From the NCBI GenBank assembly GCA_905215625.1, contig CAJMQQ010000078.1, positions 1 through 9,052 of the forward strand: DNA of 9,052 nt, written 5' to 3'. Each line of letters starts with the position of its first letter. Position 1 is the stretch's first letter. The notes beneath the pieces are model-generated. The model had not been told where the DNA came from. It ran no database searches and was given only the letters and a program-made list of their open reading frames with translations. Made by a program: the position numbers and the translations under genes. Of this stretch, positions 1 through 6,755 are shown piece after piece. Origin of the DNA: an uncultured bacterium. GTDB taxonomy: Bacteria > Bacillota > Clostridia > Lachnospirales > Lachnospiraceae.

Positions 1-571
1 CTTCTGCGGATACGAATTTGTGGCTGGTGCCGTGGAAGCCGTATCTGCGCAGGCCGTATTTTTCTAAGTATTCGTGAGGAATAGCATAGGTATATGCTTT
101 CTCAGGCATAGCCATACCGAATGCAGTATCGAAAACTGCTACGTTTGGCTTGCCAGGCATCGCTGCTTCACACGCCTCGATACCGATTAAGTTTGCCGGG
201 TTGTGTAAAGGTCCTAAGTCGAAGCACTCGCGAATCACTTTCTTTACATCCTCGTTTACTACGATAGAATCGCTGTAAACAGTACCGCCATGCAGAACGC
301 GGTGACCGATTGCAGAAATCTCGTCGGTGCTGGTAATTACGCCATGATCCTTGTCCATTAATGCGTCCATTACTAACTGAACTGCTACCTTATGGTCTGG
401 CATCGGGCTTTCTACTACGTATTCGTCTTTGCCTGCCGGCTTGTGGGTCAATTTGGAACCGTCAATACTGATTCTCTCGCATAAACCTTTTGCCAGTACG
501 CTCTCGTTTTCCATGTCGATTAACTGATATTTTAAGGAAGAGCTTCCGCAGTTAATAACTAAGATTTTCAT
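1..571 (-). CDS. ackA: Acetate kinase, N-terminal part (cut by left window edge)
   Basis: Catalyses acetyl-phosphate + ADP to acetate + ATP in the cytoplasm, the ATP-yielding last step of acetate fermentation. I translated the minus strand from an ATG at 571; 190 codons stay open to the edge, about half of the usual ~400 residues. Visible family motifs are NCGSSSLK (residues 7-14, the ASKHA-fold phosphate loop), GHRVLHGG (R91), VFDTAFG (D148) and YGFHGTSH (H180). R91, D148 and H180 fall at the same residue numbers as the catalytic residues of the well-studied Methanosarcina enzyme, which also supports this start. AAGGAG (580-585) sits 8 bases before the ATG. The gene follows pduL by 33 bases with no terminator between, so they are probably co-transcribed. 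The C-terminal half and any terminator lie outside the window. Confidence 0.97.
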   Translation of the reverse strand, partial: MKILVINCGSSSLKYQLIDMENESVLAKGLCERISIDGSKLTHKPAGKDEYVVESPMPDHKVAVQLVMDALMDKDHGVITSTDEISAIGHRVLHGGTVYSDSIVVNEDVKKVIRECFDLGPLHNPANLIGIEACEAAMPGKPNVAVFDTAFGMAMPEKAYTYAIPHEYLEKYGLRRYGFHGTSHKFVSAE

Positions 572-604
572 TGTATGTTCTCCTTTAAGCTTGATTTGGT
601 CTGA

Positions 605-1174
605 TTATTTTACGATCTCGCCGTATACTTCCCTGCCGCAGCCTGCTGCGTTGGACTCGTCAGTATCAATGTGCATAGCCAGAGCAAACTTCGGGCTTAC
701 GCGGACTACTACGTCGCCAAATACCAGGCTTCTGCCGTCGGTATCAATCTTAACGGAAACAACGTCTTTATCCTTTACGCCTAATTTTTCAGCATCTTCC
801 GGAGTTGCATGGATGTGACGCTTTGCAGCGATAACGCCCTCGGTCAGCTCAACTTCGCCGCAAGGACCAACTAATTTACATGGAGCGCTTCCTGCAACGT
901 CGCCGGACTCTCTGATAGGAGCTGCTACGCCGATAGAACGTGCATCAGATAAGGAAAGCTCTACCTGATCTGCATTTCTCACTGGTCCTAAAATGGAAAC
1001 TCTCTCTAAAGACTTCTTAGGTCCAACTACCGTAACTCTCTCTTCGCAGGCAAACTGGCCTGGCTGGGATAAGTCTTTCTTATGGGTCAGCTCATGTCCC
1101 TTGCCGAACAGAATCTCTAAAGTTTCCTGAGTTACGTGTACGTGACGTGCGGATGTTTCAACAATAAATTTCAT
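605..1174 (-). CDS. pduL: Phosphate acyltransferase PduL (acetyl-CoA/propanoyl-CoA phosphotransacylase)
   Basis: Interconverts acyl-CoA + phosphate and acyl-phosphate + CoA; beside ackA the likely substrate is acetyl-CoA. At 189 residues it is a near-complete PduL core. Visible motifs are ARHVHV at 9-14, GPVRNADQVELS at 63-74, KRHIH at 118-122 and AMHIDTDE at 166-173; the paired histidines (H11/H13, H120/H122, H168) are those expected to hold the two metal ions. The family is unrelated in fold to classical Pta. Many PduL proteins of bacterial microcompartments carry an N-terminal encapsulation helix. Here the first catalytic motif starts at residue 9, so that helix is absent and the enzyme should be cytosolic. 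AAGGAG (1186-1191) lies 11 bases before the ATG, a little long but usable. A strong promoter is 60-100 bases upstream. Confidence 0.93.
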   Translation of the reverse strand: MKFIVETSARHVHVTQETLEILFGKGHELTHKKDLSQPGQFACEERVTVVGPKKSLERVSILGPVRNADQVELSLSDARSIGVAAPIRESGDVAGSAPCKLVGPCGEVELTEGVIAAKRHIHATPEDAEKLGVKDKDVVSVKIDTDGRSLVFGDVVVRVSPKFALAMHIDTDESNAAGCGREVYGEIVK

Positions 1175-1241
1175 AGTACTGTCTTCTCCTTATTTTTCGT
1201 ATAATTTTAATCAACAGCATAGTTGTGTGATTCTACCTTCT

Positions 1242-1270
1242 ATTTTAGGTGGTTTGTCACTATTTTTCAA
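1242..1270 (-). promoter_or_regulatory. Sigma-A type promoter for pduL-ackA
   Basis: Read on the minus strand: -35 TTGAAA (1265-1270), a 17-base spacer, and -10 TAAAAT (1242-1247). Both boxes are 5 of 6 to consensus with ideal spacing. Transcription would start near 1235, giving an untranslated leader of about 60 bases before the pduL ATG. Only the boxes are seen; activity and start point are inferred. Confidence 0.72.
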
Positions 1271-1311
1271 GTACCAGTGTGATATACTTTGCATTTTTTG
1301 CAAAACAACTG

Positions 1312-1644
1312 TTAAATTTTCTCAAACCGATCCACATCCGTTACAAAAATCGTTGCTCCGCCAATCTCTACATTCATTGGCATGGTACCGTAATTGACCA
1401 TGGAGGTTCCGGACATATATGGTACATTGACGGTAATCTTCTGGCGCTTGCCGCATTCTTTTTTTATAATATCAATTACTTTATCCACCTGTGCATCCTC
1501 AGTACCGATTAACAAAGTGGTATTTCCCTTTTTTAAGAAACCGCCGGTTGTAGAAAGCCTGGTAATACTGAAATGATTTTTGGTCAGTTCATTTACTACA
1601 TCATCTTCATTATCATTTCTTACAATTGCGTATACTAATTTCAT
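1312..1644 (-). CDS. darA: Cyclic di-AMP receptor DarA/PstA (PII-like, YaaQ family)
   Basis: Small PII-like trimeric protein that binds the second messenger c-di-AMP in the cytoplasm; its downstream partner is still poorly defined. The 110 residues match the family along their length: start MKLVYAIV, ligand-loop motif TTGGFLKKGNTTLLIG (32-47), and the C-terminal IGGATIFV strand followed by VDRF. From memory of PstA/DarA structures, T28, F36, N41 and G47 sit at ligand-contact positions. A TTG at 1650 would add two residues, but AGGAGG (1653-1658) lies only 2 bases from it and 8 bases from the ATG at 1644, so I chose the ATG. In Bacillus this gene sits by tmk and holB; here it lies between an acetate-producing pair and divergent tmcAL. 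The 137 bases after its stop hold the pduL promoter and no clear terminator, so read-through into pduL is possible. Confidence 0.94.
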   Translation of the reverse strand: MKLVYAIVRNDNEDDVVNELTKNHFSITRLSTTGGFLKKGNTTLLIGTEDAQVDKVIDIIKKECGKRQKITVNVPYMSGTSMVNYGTMPMNVEIGGATIFVTDVDRFEKI

Positions 1645-1652
1645 AGCCAATT

Positions 1653-1658
1653 CCTCCT
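1653..1658 (-). promoter_or_regulatory. Ribosome binding site that fixes the darA start
   Basis: AGGAGG on the minus strand, 8 bases before the ATG at 1644 but only 2 bases before an in-frame TTG at 1650. The spacing rules out the TTG and gives a 110-residue protein. Confidence 0.85.
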
Positions 1659-1677
1659 AACATAAAATGATGGTTCT

Positions 1678-1706
1678 AGTATATGTCATTTGTCTGAAAA
1701 TCACAA
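1678..1706 (-). promoter_or_regulatory. Sigma-A type promoter for darA
   Basis: Minus strand -35 TTGTGA (1701-1706), 17-base spacer, and -10 TATACT (1678-1683), 4 of 6 and 5 of 6 to consensus. The predicted start near 1671 leaves a short leader of about 27 bases with the AGGAGG site. The -35 box lies about 25 bases from that of the divergent tmcAL promoter. Confidence 0.6.
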
Positions 1707-1730
1707 GTAAAAAAGCAAGCAGAGGTACTC

Positions 1731-1759
1731 TTGAAATTTCCCCAAAAATTGGCTATTAT
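1731..1759 (+). promoter_or_regulatory. Sigma-A type promoter for tmcAL
   Basis: TTGAAA (1731-1736), 17-base spacer, and TATTAT (1754-1759), each 5 of 6 to consensus. Transcription would begin near 1766, about 36 bases before the ATG, which leaves no room for a riboswitch. AAGGAG (1788-1793) lies 8 bases before the start codon. Confidence 0.7.
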
Positions 1760-1801
1760 GAAAACACTGAATTGTAAGACTGGAAATAAGGAGATTTTCC
1801 C

Positions 1802-3151
1802 ATGAACGTTACCGGAATTATTGCAGAGTACAACCCGTTCCACTCAGGCCACGCCTACCATATCGGGGAAGCAAGAAGACGCACCGGCGCTGACTTCGTT
1901 GTAGTGGCCATGAGCGGCGATTTTGTCCAGAGAGGCGGCCCTGCCCTATTTGATAAATATACCAGGGCCCATATGGCGCTCCTTGGCGGAGCAGACCTGG
2001 TGTTAGAACTTCCCGCTGCCTTTGCCTGCAGCTCTGCCGAAGAGTTTGCGGCCTGTGGAGTGGCCCTTTTCGACCGGATTGGAATCACAGATTGTCTGTG
2101 TTTTGGAAGCGAACATGGCGATACGTCCGCGCTCTTAAAGGGGGCTGCGGCAATGGAACAGGAATCCAGTGTTTTTTCCGGACTTCTCCAGAACGAATTG
2201 AAAAACGGCGCTACCTTTCCAGCAGCCAGACAGACTGCTTTAAAAGCCATCTACAGCGGCATCCAAGACGCAGAATTTTTAGATCTGTTATCTGCTCCCA
2301 ACAACATCCTCGGACTGGAATACTGCAAAGCCATTCTCAGGCAAAAAACTAGTCTGCAGCCATTTGCCATTTTAAGAAAAGGAGACGGTTATCACGACAC
2401 TATTTCCAAAATCCCTGATGCGTCCAGCCAGAATTCCCTTAAATTTGCCTCTGCCACCGGCATCCGGACTGCCCTTTTCCAGCAGTTTCCCTATGGTCTT
2501 TCGGATCTTTCCGACGCAGATGCTTCTAGCCGGTTTTCTGCCCTTTCCTTTCTTCCAGAAACGGTAAGAGACGTATTCTGTCAAGCAAAACCGTTGTGGC
2601 CAGAGGACTTTTCTTCTCTTCTCAACGGAAAAATCCTGGATATGTCCCAGGCAGAAGACCGGGGCGCTTCTGAATTTTGCAGACTGTCTGACGTTTCTTC
2701 TGACCTGGCTCTGCGCCTTTCCAGGCTGGCCCTGGATATAACCGGCTGGGAAGGGCGAAACGCCCAGCTAAAGACCAGACAGTATACCTATACCCGTATT
2801 AACCGGACTTTAACAAAAATCTTATTGGGAATTACCCAGGAACAAATCACATCCTGGAAAGACCTTGGCTATGCTCCTTACGCCAGAATTCTGGGATTTA
2901 AGAAGGAATCGTCCCCTCTGTTTGCAGAACTAAAAAAAAGCAGCCGGATTCCGCTTATTACAAAACCCGCTGCTGCTTTTTCCCTTTTATCCGGACCGGC
3001 CCTGGAAGAATTCCAGAAGGATTTATATGCCAGTCACTTATATCAATGCGCATTCTGCCAGCGGTATCCGTCTGCCCCTTCTGATGCTCCGGATACCGGA
3101 CACGCTGTTTTAAAAAATGAATTTAACCGGAAACTGCTGGTATTAGAGTAA
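1802..3151 (+). CDS. tmcAL: tRNA(Met) cytidine acetate ligase TmcAL (YlbM family)
   Basis: Activates acetate with ATP to acetyl-adenylate and transfers the acetyl group to C34 of elongator tRNA-Met, giving N4-acetylcytidine that protects AUG decoding fidelity. It is 449 residues, full length for the family. Visible are the HIGH-type nucleotide-binding motif within AEYNPFHSGH (8-17), the conserved block FVQRGGPALFDKYTRAHMAL (41-60), FGSEHGD (101-107), PNNILGLEY (166-174), LRKGDGYHD (191-199) and FASATGIR (215-222). The C-terminal half is the helical part expected to help bind tRNA. AAGGAG at 1788-1793 supports the ATG. Older databases name it 'nucleotidyltransferase'. It uses acetate, the product of the divergent pduL-ackA pair. 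Its last 9 bases overlap the 3' end of the convergent cardiolipin synthase gene, and no terminator is visible. Confidence 0.95.
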   Translation: MNVTGIIAEYNPFHSGHAYHIGEARRRTGADFVVVAMSGDFVQRGGPALFDKYTRAHMALLGGADLVLELPAAFACSSAEEFAACGVALFDRIGITDCLCFGSEHGDTSALLKGAAAMEQESSVFSGLLQNELKNGATFPAARQTALKAIYSGIQDAEFLDLLSAPNNILGLEYCKAILRQKTSLQPFAILRKGDGYHDTISKIPDASSQNSLKFASATGIRTALFQQFPYGLSDLSDADASSRFSALSFLPETVRDVFCQAKPLWPEDFSSLLNGKILDMSQAEDRGASEFCRLSDVSSDLALRLSRLALDITGWEGRNAQLKTRQYTYTRINRTLTKILLGITQEQITSWKDLGYAPYARILGFKKESSPLFAELKKSSRIPLITKPAAAFSLLSGPALEEFQKDLYASHLYQCAFCQRYPSAPSDAPDTGHAVLKNEFNRKLLVLE

Positions 3152-4687
3152 CGGCGCTACCAGACGGAGAATGCAGTCAAATCCCCTTACTACCGCATAC
3201 CGTTCGCCCTGATACTGGCTGGTTACTTCGCAGGACACCTGGAAAGTCTGATGAAAATCTTCCACCATATCGGAAACTGCCGGACAGTCATACAATAACA
3301 CGCCGTTTTCAAAATGGTGATACAAGCTCCGGTAGTCTAAGTTAATGGTTCCCACCACACCGTACTCTCCGTCTGCTGTCATCTGCTTGGAATGGATAAA
3401 GCCGGGAGTGTACTCGTAAATCCGCACTCCCCCTTTAACCAGTCCTGCATAGTAGGACCGGGTTACCCGGAATACCATCTTTTTGTCCGGGATTCCAGGA
3501 GTCACAATCCGCACATCTACGCCCCGTTCTGCCGCCAGGGTCAGTTCTCTGCGCATCTCGTCGCTGATAATCAGGTAAGGCGTGGTAATGTATAAAAACC
3601 GTTTTGCCCCTTTTATCATGTTTAAGTATACGTTTTCTCCCACCTGACGGTCATCTAAAGGACTGTCTGCATAAGGCTGGACAAATCCTTTTTCCAGGCT
3701 CTGCCCCTTGTCTTTTACAAAATAGGCATCTGTGGAATCCTTGGCGCTGTTTCCAAAGCCATTCCACATTTCCAGAAACATGGTCAGAAGACTGTCTACC
3801 GCGTCTCCTTCCAGCCGTACTCCCGTATCTTTCCAGTTTCCATACGGATGGGTCAGGTTAAAGTATTCGTCCGCCAGATTGTAGCCGCCGGTAAATCCAA
3901 CCTTTCCATCAATAATGGTAATCTTTCTGTGATCCCGGTTGTTCATAAAAATTTTCAATACCGGAAATACCGGATTAAACACCCGGCACTGGATGTTCTT
4001 TTCTTTCATCCGCTTAATAAAGTCCAGATTTAAAAATCCAACGCTTCCAACGTCGTCATACAGAATCCGGACTTCTACGCCCTGGCTGGCCTTTCGCTCC
4101 AGAATTTCCATAATCCGGCCAAAGGACTGGCCTTCTTCTATGGCGTGGTATTCCATGAAAATATAGGTTTCTGCCTGTTCCAGCGCTGCCAGCTGATCCT
4201 CAATCCCTTTTTCTGCAAAATCATAAAATTTCACACTGGTATTCTGGAACACCGGATAACCTTCCTGTCTGGAAAGGTAACGGAACTGGTTGGCTGCATA
4301 AAGATCCTGGTGCTCCAGGGACGTCATTATCTGTGGATCCTGACTGACGCACTCCATCCACCGTTTATGTTCTGCTCCAAACCGTTCTCTGTCCCGCTTT
4401 GTTGCGCCTCTCCGCCCAAACAGGAAAAAGATACAGATGCCGAACACCGGAAATACCAGCATCAGAATAATCCAGGGCATTTTAAAGGCGGCATTTTCAC
4501 TTCCGCTGTTAATCCGCAGAGCCAGGATTAAGGCCAAAAGGCCGGTAATTCCTGCGATTGCAGTCGAATACCGGTTTAACCGGATGGCCACCAGCACAAT
4601 CCAGTAGACCTGCAGGGCAAATAGAAGTCCTGCAAAAAAAACTCTGGTAATGCTGTTTCTTACATTCGTTTTTTCTTCTGCTCTCAT
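3143..4687 (-). CDS. cls: Cardiolipin synthase (phospholipase D family)
   Basis: Membrane enzyme that joins two phosphatidylglycerol molecules to form cardiolipin and glycerol. The 514 residues have the usual layout: hydrophobic segments at about 13-35, 41-57 and 70-91, then a cytoplasmic part with two PLD domains. HKD motif 1 is HRKITIID (H253, K255, D260) followed by GFTGGYN; motif 2 is HSKQMTAD (H432, K434, D439) followed by GTINLDYRS. Both are intact, and the protein ends with a typical hydrophobic APLL. Most bacterial Cls proteins have two membrane segments; the third hydrophobic stretch here resembles the longer clostridial/bacillar N-terminus. The ATG at 4687 has only a weak ribosome binding site (AAGTGA-like) and lies 13 bases after the methyltransferase-like fragment, so translation may depend on coupling. 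The stop overlaps convergent tmcAL. Confidence 0.95.
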   Translation of the reverse strand: MRAEEKTNVRNSITRVFFAGLLFALQVYWIVLVAIRLNRYSTAIAGITGLLALILALRINSGSENAAFKMPWIILMLVFPVFGICIFFLFGRRGATKRDRERFGAEHKRWMECVSQDPQIMTSLEHQDLYAANQFRYLSRQEGYPVFQNTSVKFYDFAEKGIEDQLAALEQAETYIFMEYHAIEEGQSFGRIMEILERKASQGVEVRILYDDVGSVGFLNLDFIKRMKEKNIQCRVFNPVFPVLKIFMNNRDHRKITIIDGKVGFTGGYNLADEYFNLTHPYGNWKDTGVRLEGDAVDSLLTMFLEMWNGFGNSAKDSTDAYFVKDKGQSLEKGFVQPYADSPLDDRQVGENVYLNMIKGAKRFLYITTPYLIISDEMRRELTLAAERGVDVRIVTPGIPDKKMVFRVTRSYYAGLVKGGVRIYEYTPGFIHSKQMTADGEYGVVGTINLDYRSLYHHFENGVLLYDCPAVSDMVEDFHQTFQVSCEVTSQYQGERYAVVRGFDCILRLVAPLL

Positions 4688-4700
4688 AATTGATTATCAC

Positions 4701-4928
4701 TTACTTTTCCGTTTCCATCAGTTCCCGATATAGGGTCGGGGTTACGTGAAGAAACTCTAAAATCTCATTTATCTCGTGTTCATTGTCTTTTTTGCTTCCC
4801 TGGTACACAGCCCGTATCAGAATATTCTTCGGGGTATGCTCCATATCAATAAACTCCAGAAGCTGGGTTCGGTATCCCTGGTTTTCCAGGATTTCCGCCC
4901 TCAGTCCGTCGGTATATAACGCCGCCAT
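4701..4928 (-). pseudogene. C-terminal remnant, probably of a class I SAM-dependent methyltransferase
   Basis: A 75-codon open frame from an ATG at 4928 that has no good ribosome binding site and lies inside the preceding phosphatase frame. The peptide reads as the end of a larger protein: a helix (LRAEILENQGY), then strands TQLLEFIDMEHTPKN and ILIRAVY, and a charged helical tail. From memory, the EHTPKN(I/L)LIRA pattern is typical of the last strands of a Firmicutes methyltransferase family distantly like METTL25; this identification is recall, not a search. It does not look like the missing end of a histidine phosphatase, where LENCSITE-like text and one more strand are expected. The SAM-binding N-terminus is absent. 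A deletion fusing it to the upstream gene is the best explanation. It is unlikely to be a functional enzyme and may be untranslated. Confidence 0.55.
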
Positions 4929-5355
4929 GGGTCACAACGGCCACCCGCTCATATCCACTGTTTACCAGTTCTTCAAAAACCGGAAGTGCCCTGCGCACTA
5001 CATCTGCTGCGCACTCCCCTCCCGGATAAGGAAGGTCTTCTTCCATCTTTGCCATTTGAAGTTTAAAGTCCTGGTATTTTACCGCAATCTCTCCATCAGA
5101 CATTCCTTCCATGTCTCCAAAGGAGATTTCCCTTAGGCCCGGCCTTACAATATGCTCCACGTTCCAATAGAGGTTGGCCGCCTGTGCCGTCTGAACGGCC
5201 CGAATCAAATCGCTGGAATAGACAGCTTGGATTTTTTCCGAAAACAGACGCTCTCCCACCAGGGCTGCCTGGCGGAAACCTTCTTCTGACAAATCCACAT
5301 TGACGTTGCACAGTTTACTGCTCTGACGCCCGTGGCGAATCAAATAGATCTTCAT
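4846..5355 (-). CDS. Histidine phosphatase (phosphoglycerate mutase-like), truncated after the THGG motif; likely pseudogene
   Basis: Members of this superfamily remove phosphate from small molecules through a phosphohistidine; the substrate cannot be told here. Residues 1-147 fit well: RHG at 7-9 (nucleophile H8), SSDLIRAVQTA with R52, LREISFGDMEG with E76, and VVTHGGVI with H143. So all core catalytic residues remain. After I147 the sequence becomes unrelated, proline/glycine-rich text and stops at residue 169, whereas relatives run to about 200 residues. The expected last ~50 residues are found in no frame. Instead, one base out of frame, the tail of another protein begins at the same place. 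AGGAG, overlapping the TAG stop of the upstream UPF0210 gene, lies 9 bases before the ATG, so initiation itself is intact. A pipeline might merge 4701-5355 as one frameshifted gene, but a single-base error would not restore a normal phosphatase. Confidence 0.85.
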   Translation of the reverse strand: MKIYLIRHGRQSSKLCNVNVDLSEEGFRQAALVGERLFSEKIQAVYSSDLIRAVQTAQAANLYWNVEHIVRPGLREISFGDMEGMSDGEIAVKYQDFKLQMAKMEEDLPYPGGECAADVVRRALPVFEELVNSGYERVAVVTHGGVIYRRTEGGNPGKPGIPNPASGVY

Positions 5356-5367
5356 CGAACGATACTC

Positions 5368-6732
5368 CTAGTTTTTAAAGCTGTGAATCGGAGCCGGAAT
5401 CCGTCCGCCTCTGGTAACGAATTTCTCACAGGAATACTGGTTGACCGGCATAACCGGCGCATAGCCTAAAAGACCGCCAAATTCTACAGTATCGCCCACG
5501 GTCTTCCCTATAACTGGAATCACGCGGACTGCGGTTGTCTTCTGGTTGATCATGCCAATGGCTGCCTCGTCTGCAATAATACCTGCAATGGTGGTATCGG
5601 GAGTATCTCCAGGAATGGCAATCATATCCAGGCCAACGGAGCAGACACAAGTCATAGCTTCCAGTTTTTCTAAGGTCAGGGCGCCCATGGAAACAGCGTC
5701 AATCATTCCCTGGTCTTCGCTGACCGGAATAAATGCGCCGGAAAGTCCTCCTACATAAGAAGAAGCCATAATTCCGCCCTTCTTTACCTGGTCATTTAAC
5801 ATGGCAAGCGCTGCAGTTGTGCCAGGAGCACCTACCCGCTCTAATCCCATTTCCTCTAAAATCTCTGCAACGCTGTCGCCGACTGCAGGAGTAGGAGCTA
5901 AGGATAAGTCAATGATGCCAAACGGCACATTTAAGCGGCTGGCCGCTTCCTGGGCCACTAACTGGCCTACCCTGGTGATCTTAAAGGCAATCTTTTTGAT
6001 GGTTTCGCACAGCACTTCAAAGTTTTCGCCCCTTGCCTGTTCCAGAGCGGTTTTTACAACGCCTGGGCCGCTGACGCCTACGTTAATAATCGCGTCTGCT
6101 TCGGTTACGCCATGGAACGCGCCTGCCATAAATGGGTTATCATCCGGCGCATTGCAGAATACGACCAGCTTGGCGCAGCCTAACGAATCATTTTCCTTTG
6201 TGGCTTCTGCCGTCTTTTTTACAATCTGGCCCATAAGCTGTACCGCATCCATATCCAGTCCGGTCTTGGTAGAACCTACATTGACGGAACTGCATACCCG
6301 CTCTGTCTCTGCCAGCGCCTGAGGGATGGACATCATCAGGTTCTTGTCCGCCGTTGTCATGCCTTTATTTACCAGGGCAGAATAGCCGCCGATAAAGTTA
6401 ACGCCTACCTCTTTTGCTGCCCTGTCCAGGGTCTTTGCAATGGTTACAAAGTCTTCCGGGGTTTTGCAGGAAGAAGCACCTACCAGGGCAATGGGAGTAA
6501 CGGAAATCCGCTTATTGACAATGGGAATCCCAAAATCCCTGGAAATCGCCTCACCGGTTTCTACCAGGTCTTTTGCCAGGGTAGTAATTTTCTGATAAAT
6601 CTTCTCATTGACGGTATCCAGATTGCCGTCTGCACAGTCTAACAGGCTGATACCCATGGTAATGGTACGAACATCCAGGTTCTCCTGTTCAATCATTTTA
6701 TTGGTTTCATTTACTTCGTAAATATTAATCAT
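5368..6732 (-). CDS. UPF0210 'PFL family' protein of unknown function (DUF711)
   Basis: A conserved cytoplasmic protein family without an established reaction. The 454 residues closely follow streptococcal and clostridial members as I remember them: RTITMGISLLDC near the start, IPIVNKRISVTPI, VGVNFIGGYSALVNKG, VCSSVNVGSTK, DNPFMAGAFHG, LSLAPTPAVGDSVAEILEEMG, and the ending GGRIPAPIHSFKN. Despite the database name 'PFL', I find no glycyl-radical motif (RVxGY-like) near the C-terminus and no activating enzyme gene nearby, so pyruvate formate-lyase activity should not be assumed. A GTG at 6798 would extend it by 22 residues into the upstream ACT gene. The ATG at 6732, after AAGGCGGA, gives the family's usual MxxxEVxET start and a 23-base gap. 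It directly follows an ACT-domain gene, a pairing seen widely in Firmicutes. The stop overlaps the next gene's ribosome binding site. Confidence 0.93.
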   Translation of the reverse strand: MINIYEVNETNKMIEQENLDVRTITMGISLLDCADGNLDTVNEKIYQKITTLAKDLVETGEAISRDFGIPIVNKRISVTPIALVGASSCKTPEDFVTIAKTLDRAAKEVGVNFIGGYSALVNKGMTTADKNLMMSIPQALAETERVCSSVNVGSTKTGLDMDAVQLMGQIVKKTAEATKENDSLGCAKLVVFCNAPDDNPFMAGAFHGVTEADAIINVGVSGPGVVKTALEQARGENFEVLCETIKKIAFKITRVGQLVAQEAASRLNVPFGIIDLSLAPTPAVGDSVAEILEEMGLERVGAPGTTAALAMLNDQVKKGGIMASSYVGGLSGAFIPVSEDQGMIDAVSMGALTLEKLEAMTCVCSVGLDMIAIPGDTPDTTIAGIIADEAAIGMINQKTTAVRVIPVIGKTVGDTVEFGGLLGYAPVMPVNQYSCEKFVTRGGRIPAPIHSFKN

Positions 6733-6755
6733 CGGTCTTCCGCCTTTCGCCTTAT

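Noticed and set aside
605..1174. Part of a propanediol or ethanolamine microcompartment locus, because of the pduL family name
   Set aside because: No shell, diol dehydratase or ethanolamine genes are present, and the protein lacks an encapsulation helix; its ackA neighbour fits acetate metabolism.
1288..1304. Inverted repeat TTTGCA / TGCAAA with a 5-base loop after darA, considered as a terminator
   Set aside because: The stem is AT-rich and only 6 bp, and no T run follows on the minus strand.
3088..3100. Inverted repeat TCCGG ATA CCGGA near the end of tmcAL, considered as a terminator
   Set aside because: It lies within the coding region, has a 5-bp stem, and the T run starts several bases later; more likely a coincidence.
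4145..4531. A 128-codon plus-strand open frame opposite cardiolipin synthase
   Set aside because: Antisense shadow of the cls N-terminal half; no recognisable protein features.
4900..4940. Programmed ribosomal frameshift joining the phosphatase to the 75-residue tail
   Set aside because: There is no slippery heptamer or downstream structure that I can see, and the tail does not look like the missing phosphatase C-terminus.
5801..6322. A 173-codon open frame on the plus strand opposite the UPF0210 gene
   Set aside because: It lies wholly antisense to a well-supported conserved gene, has serine/alanine/threonine-rich low-complexity text, and matches no family I recognise.
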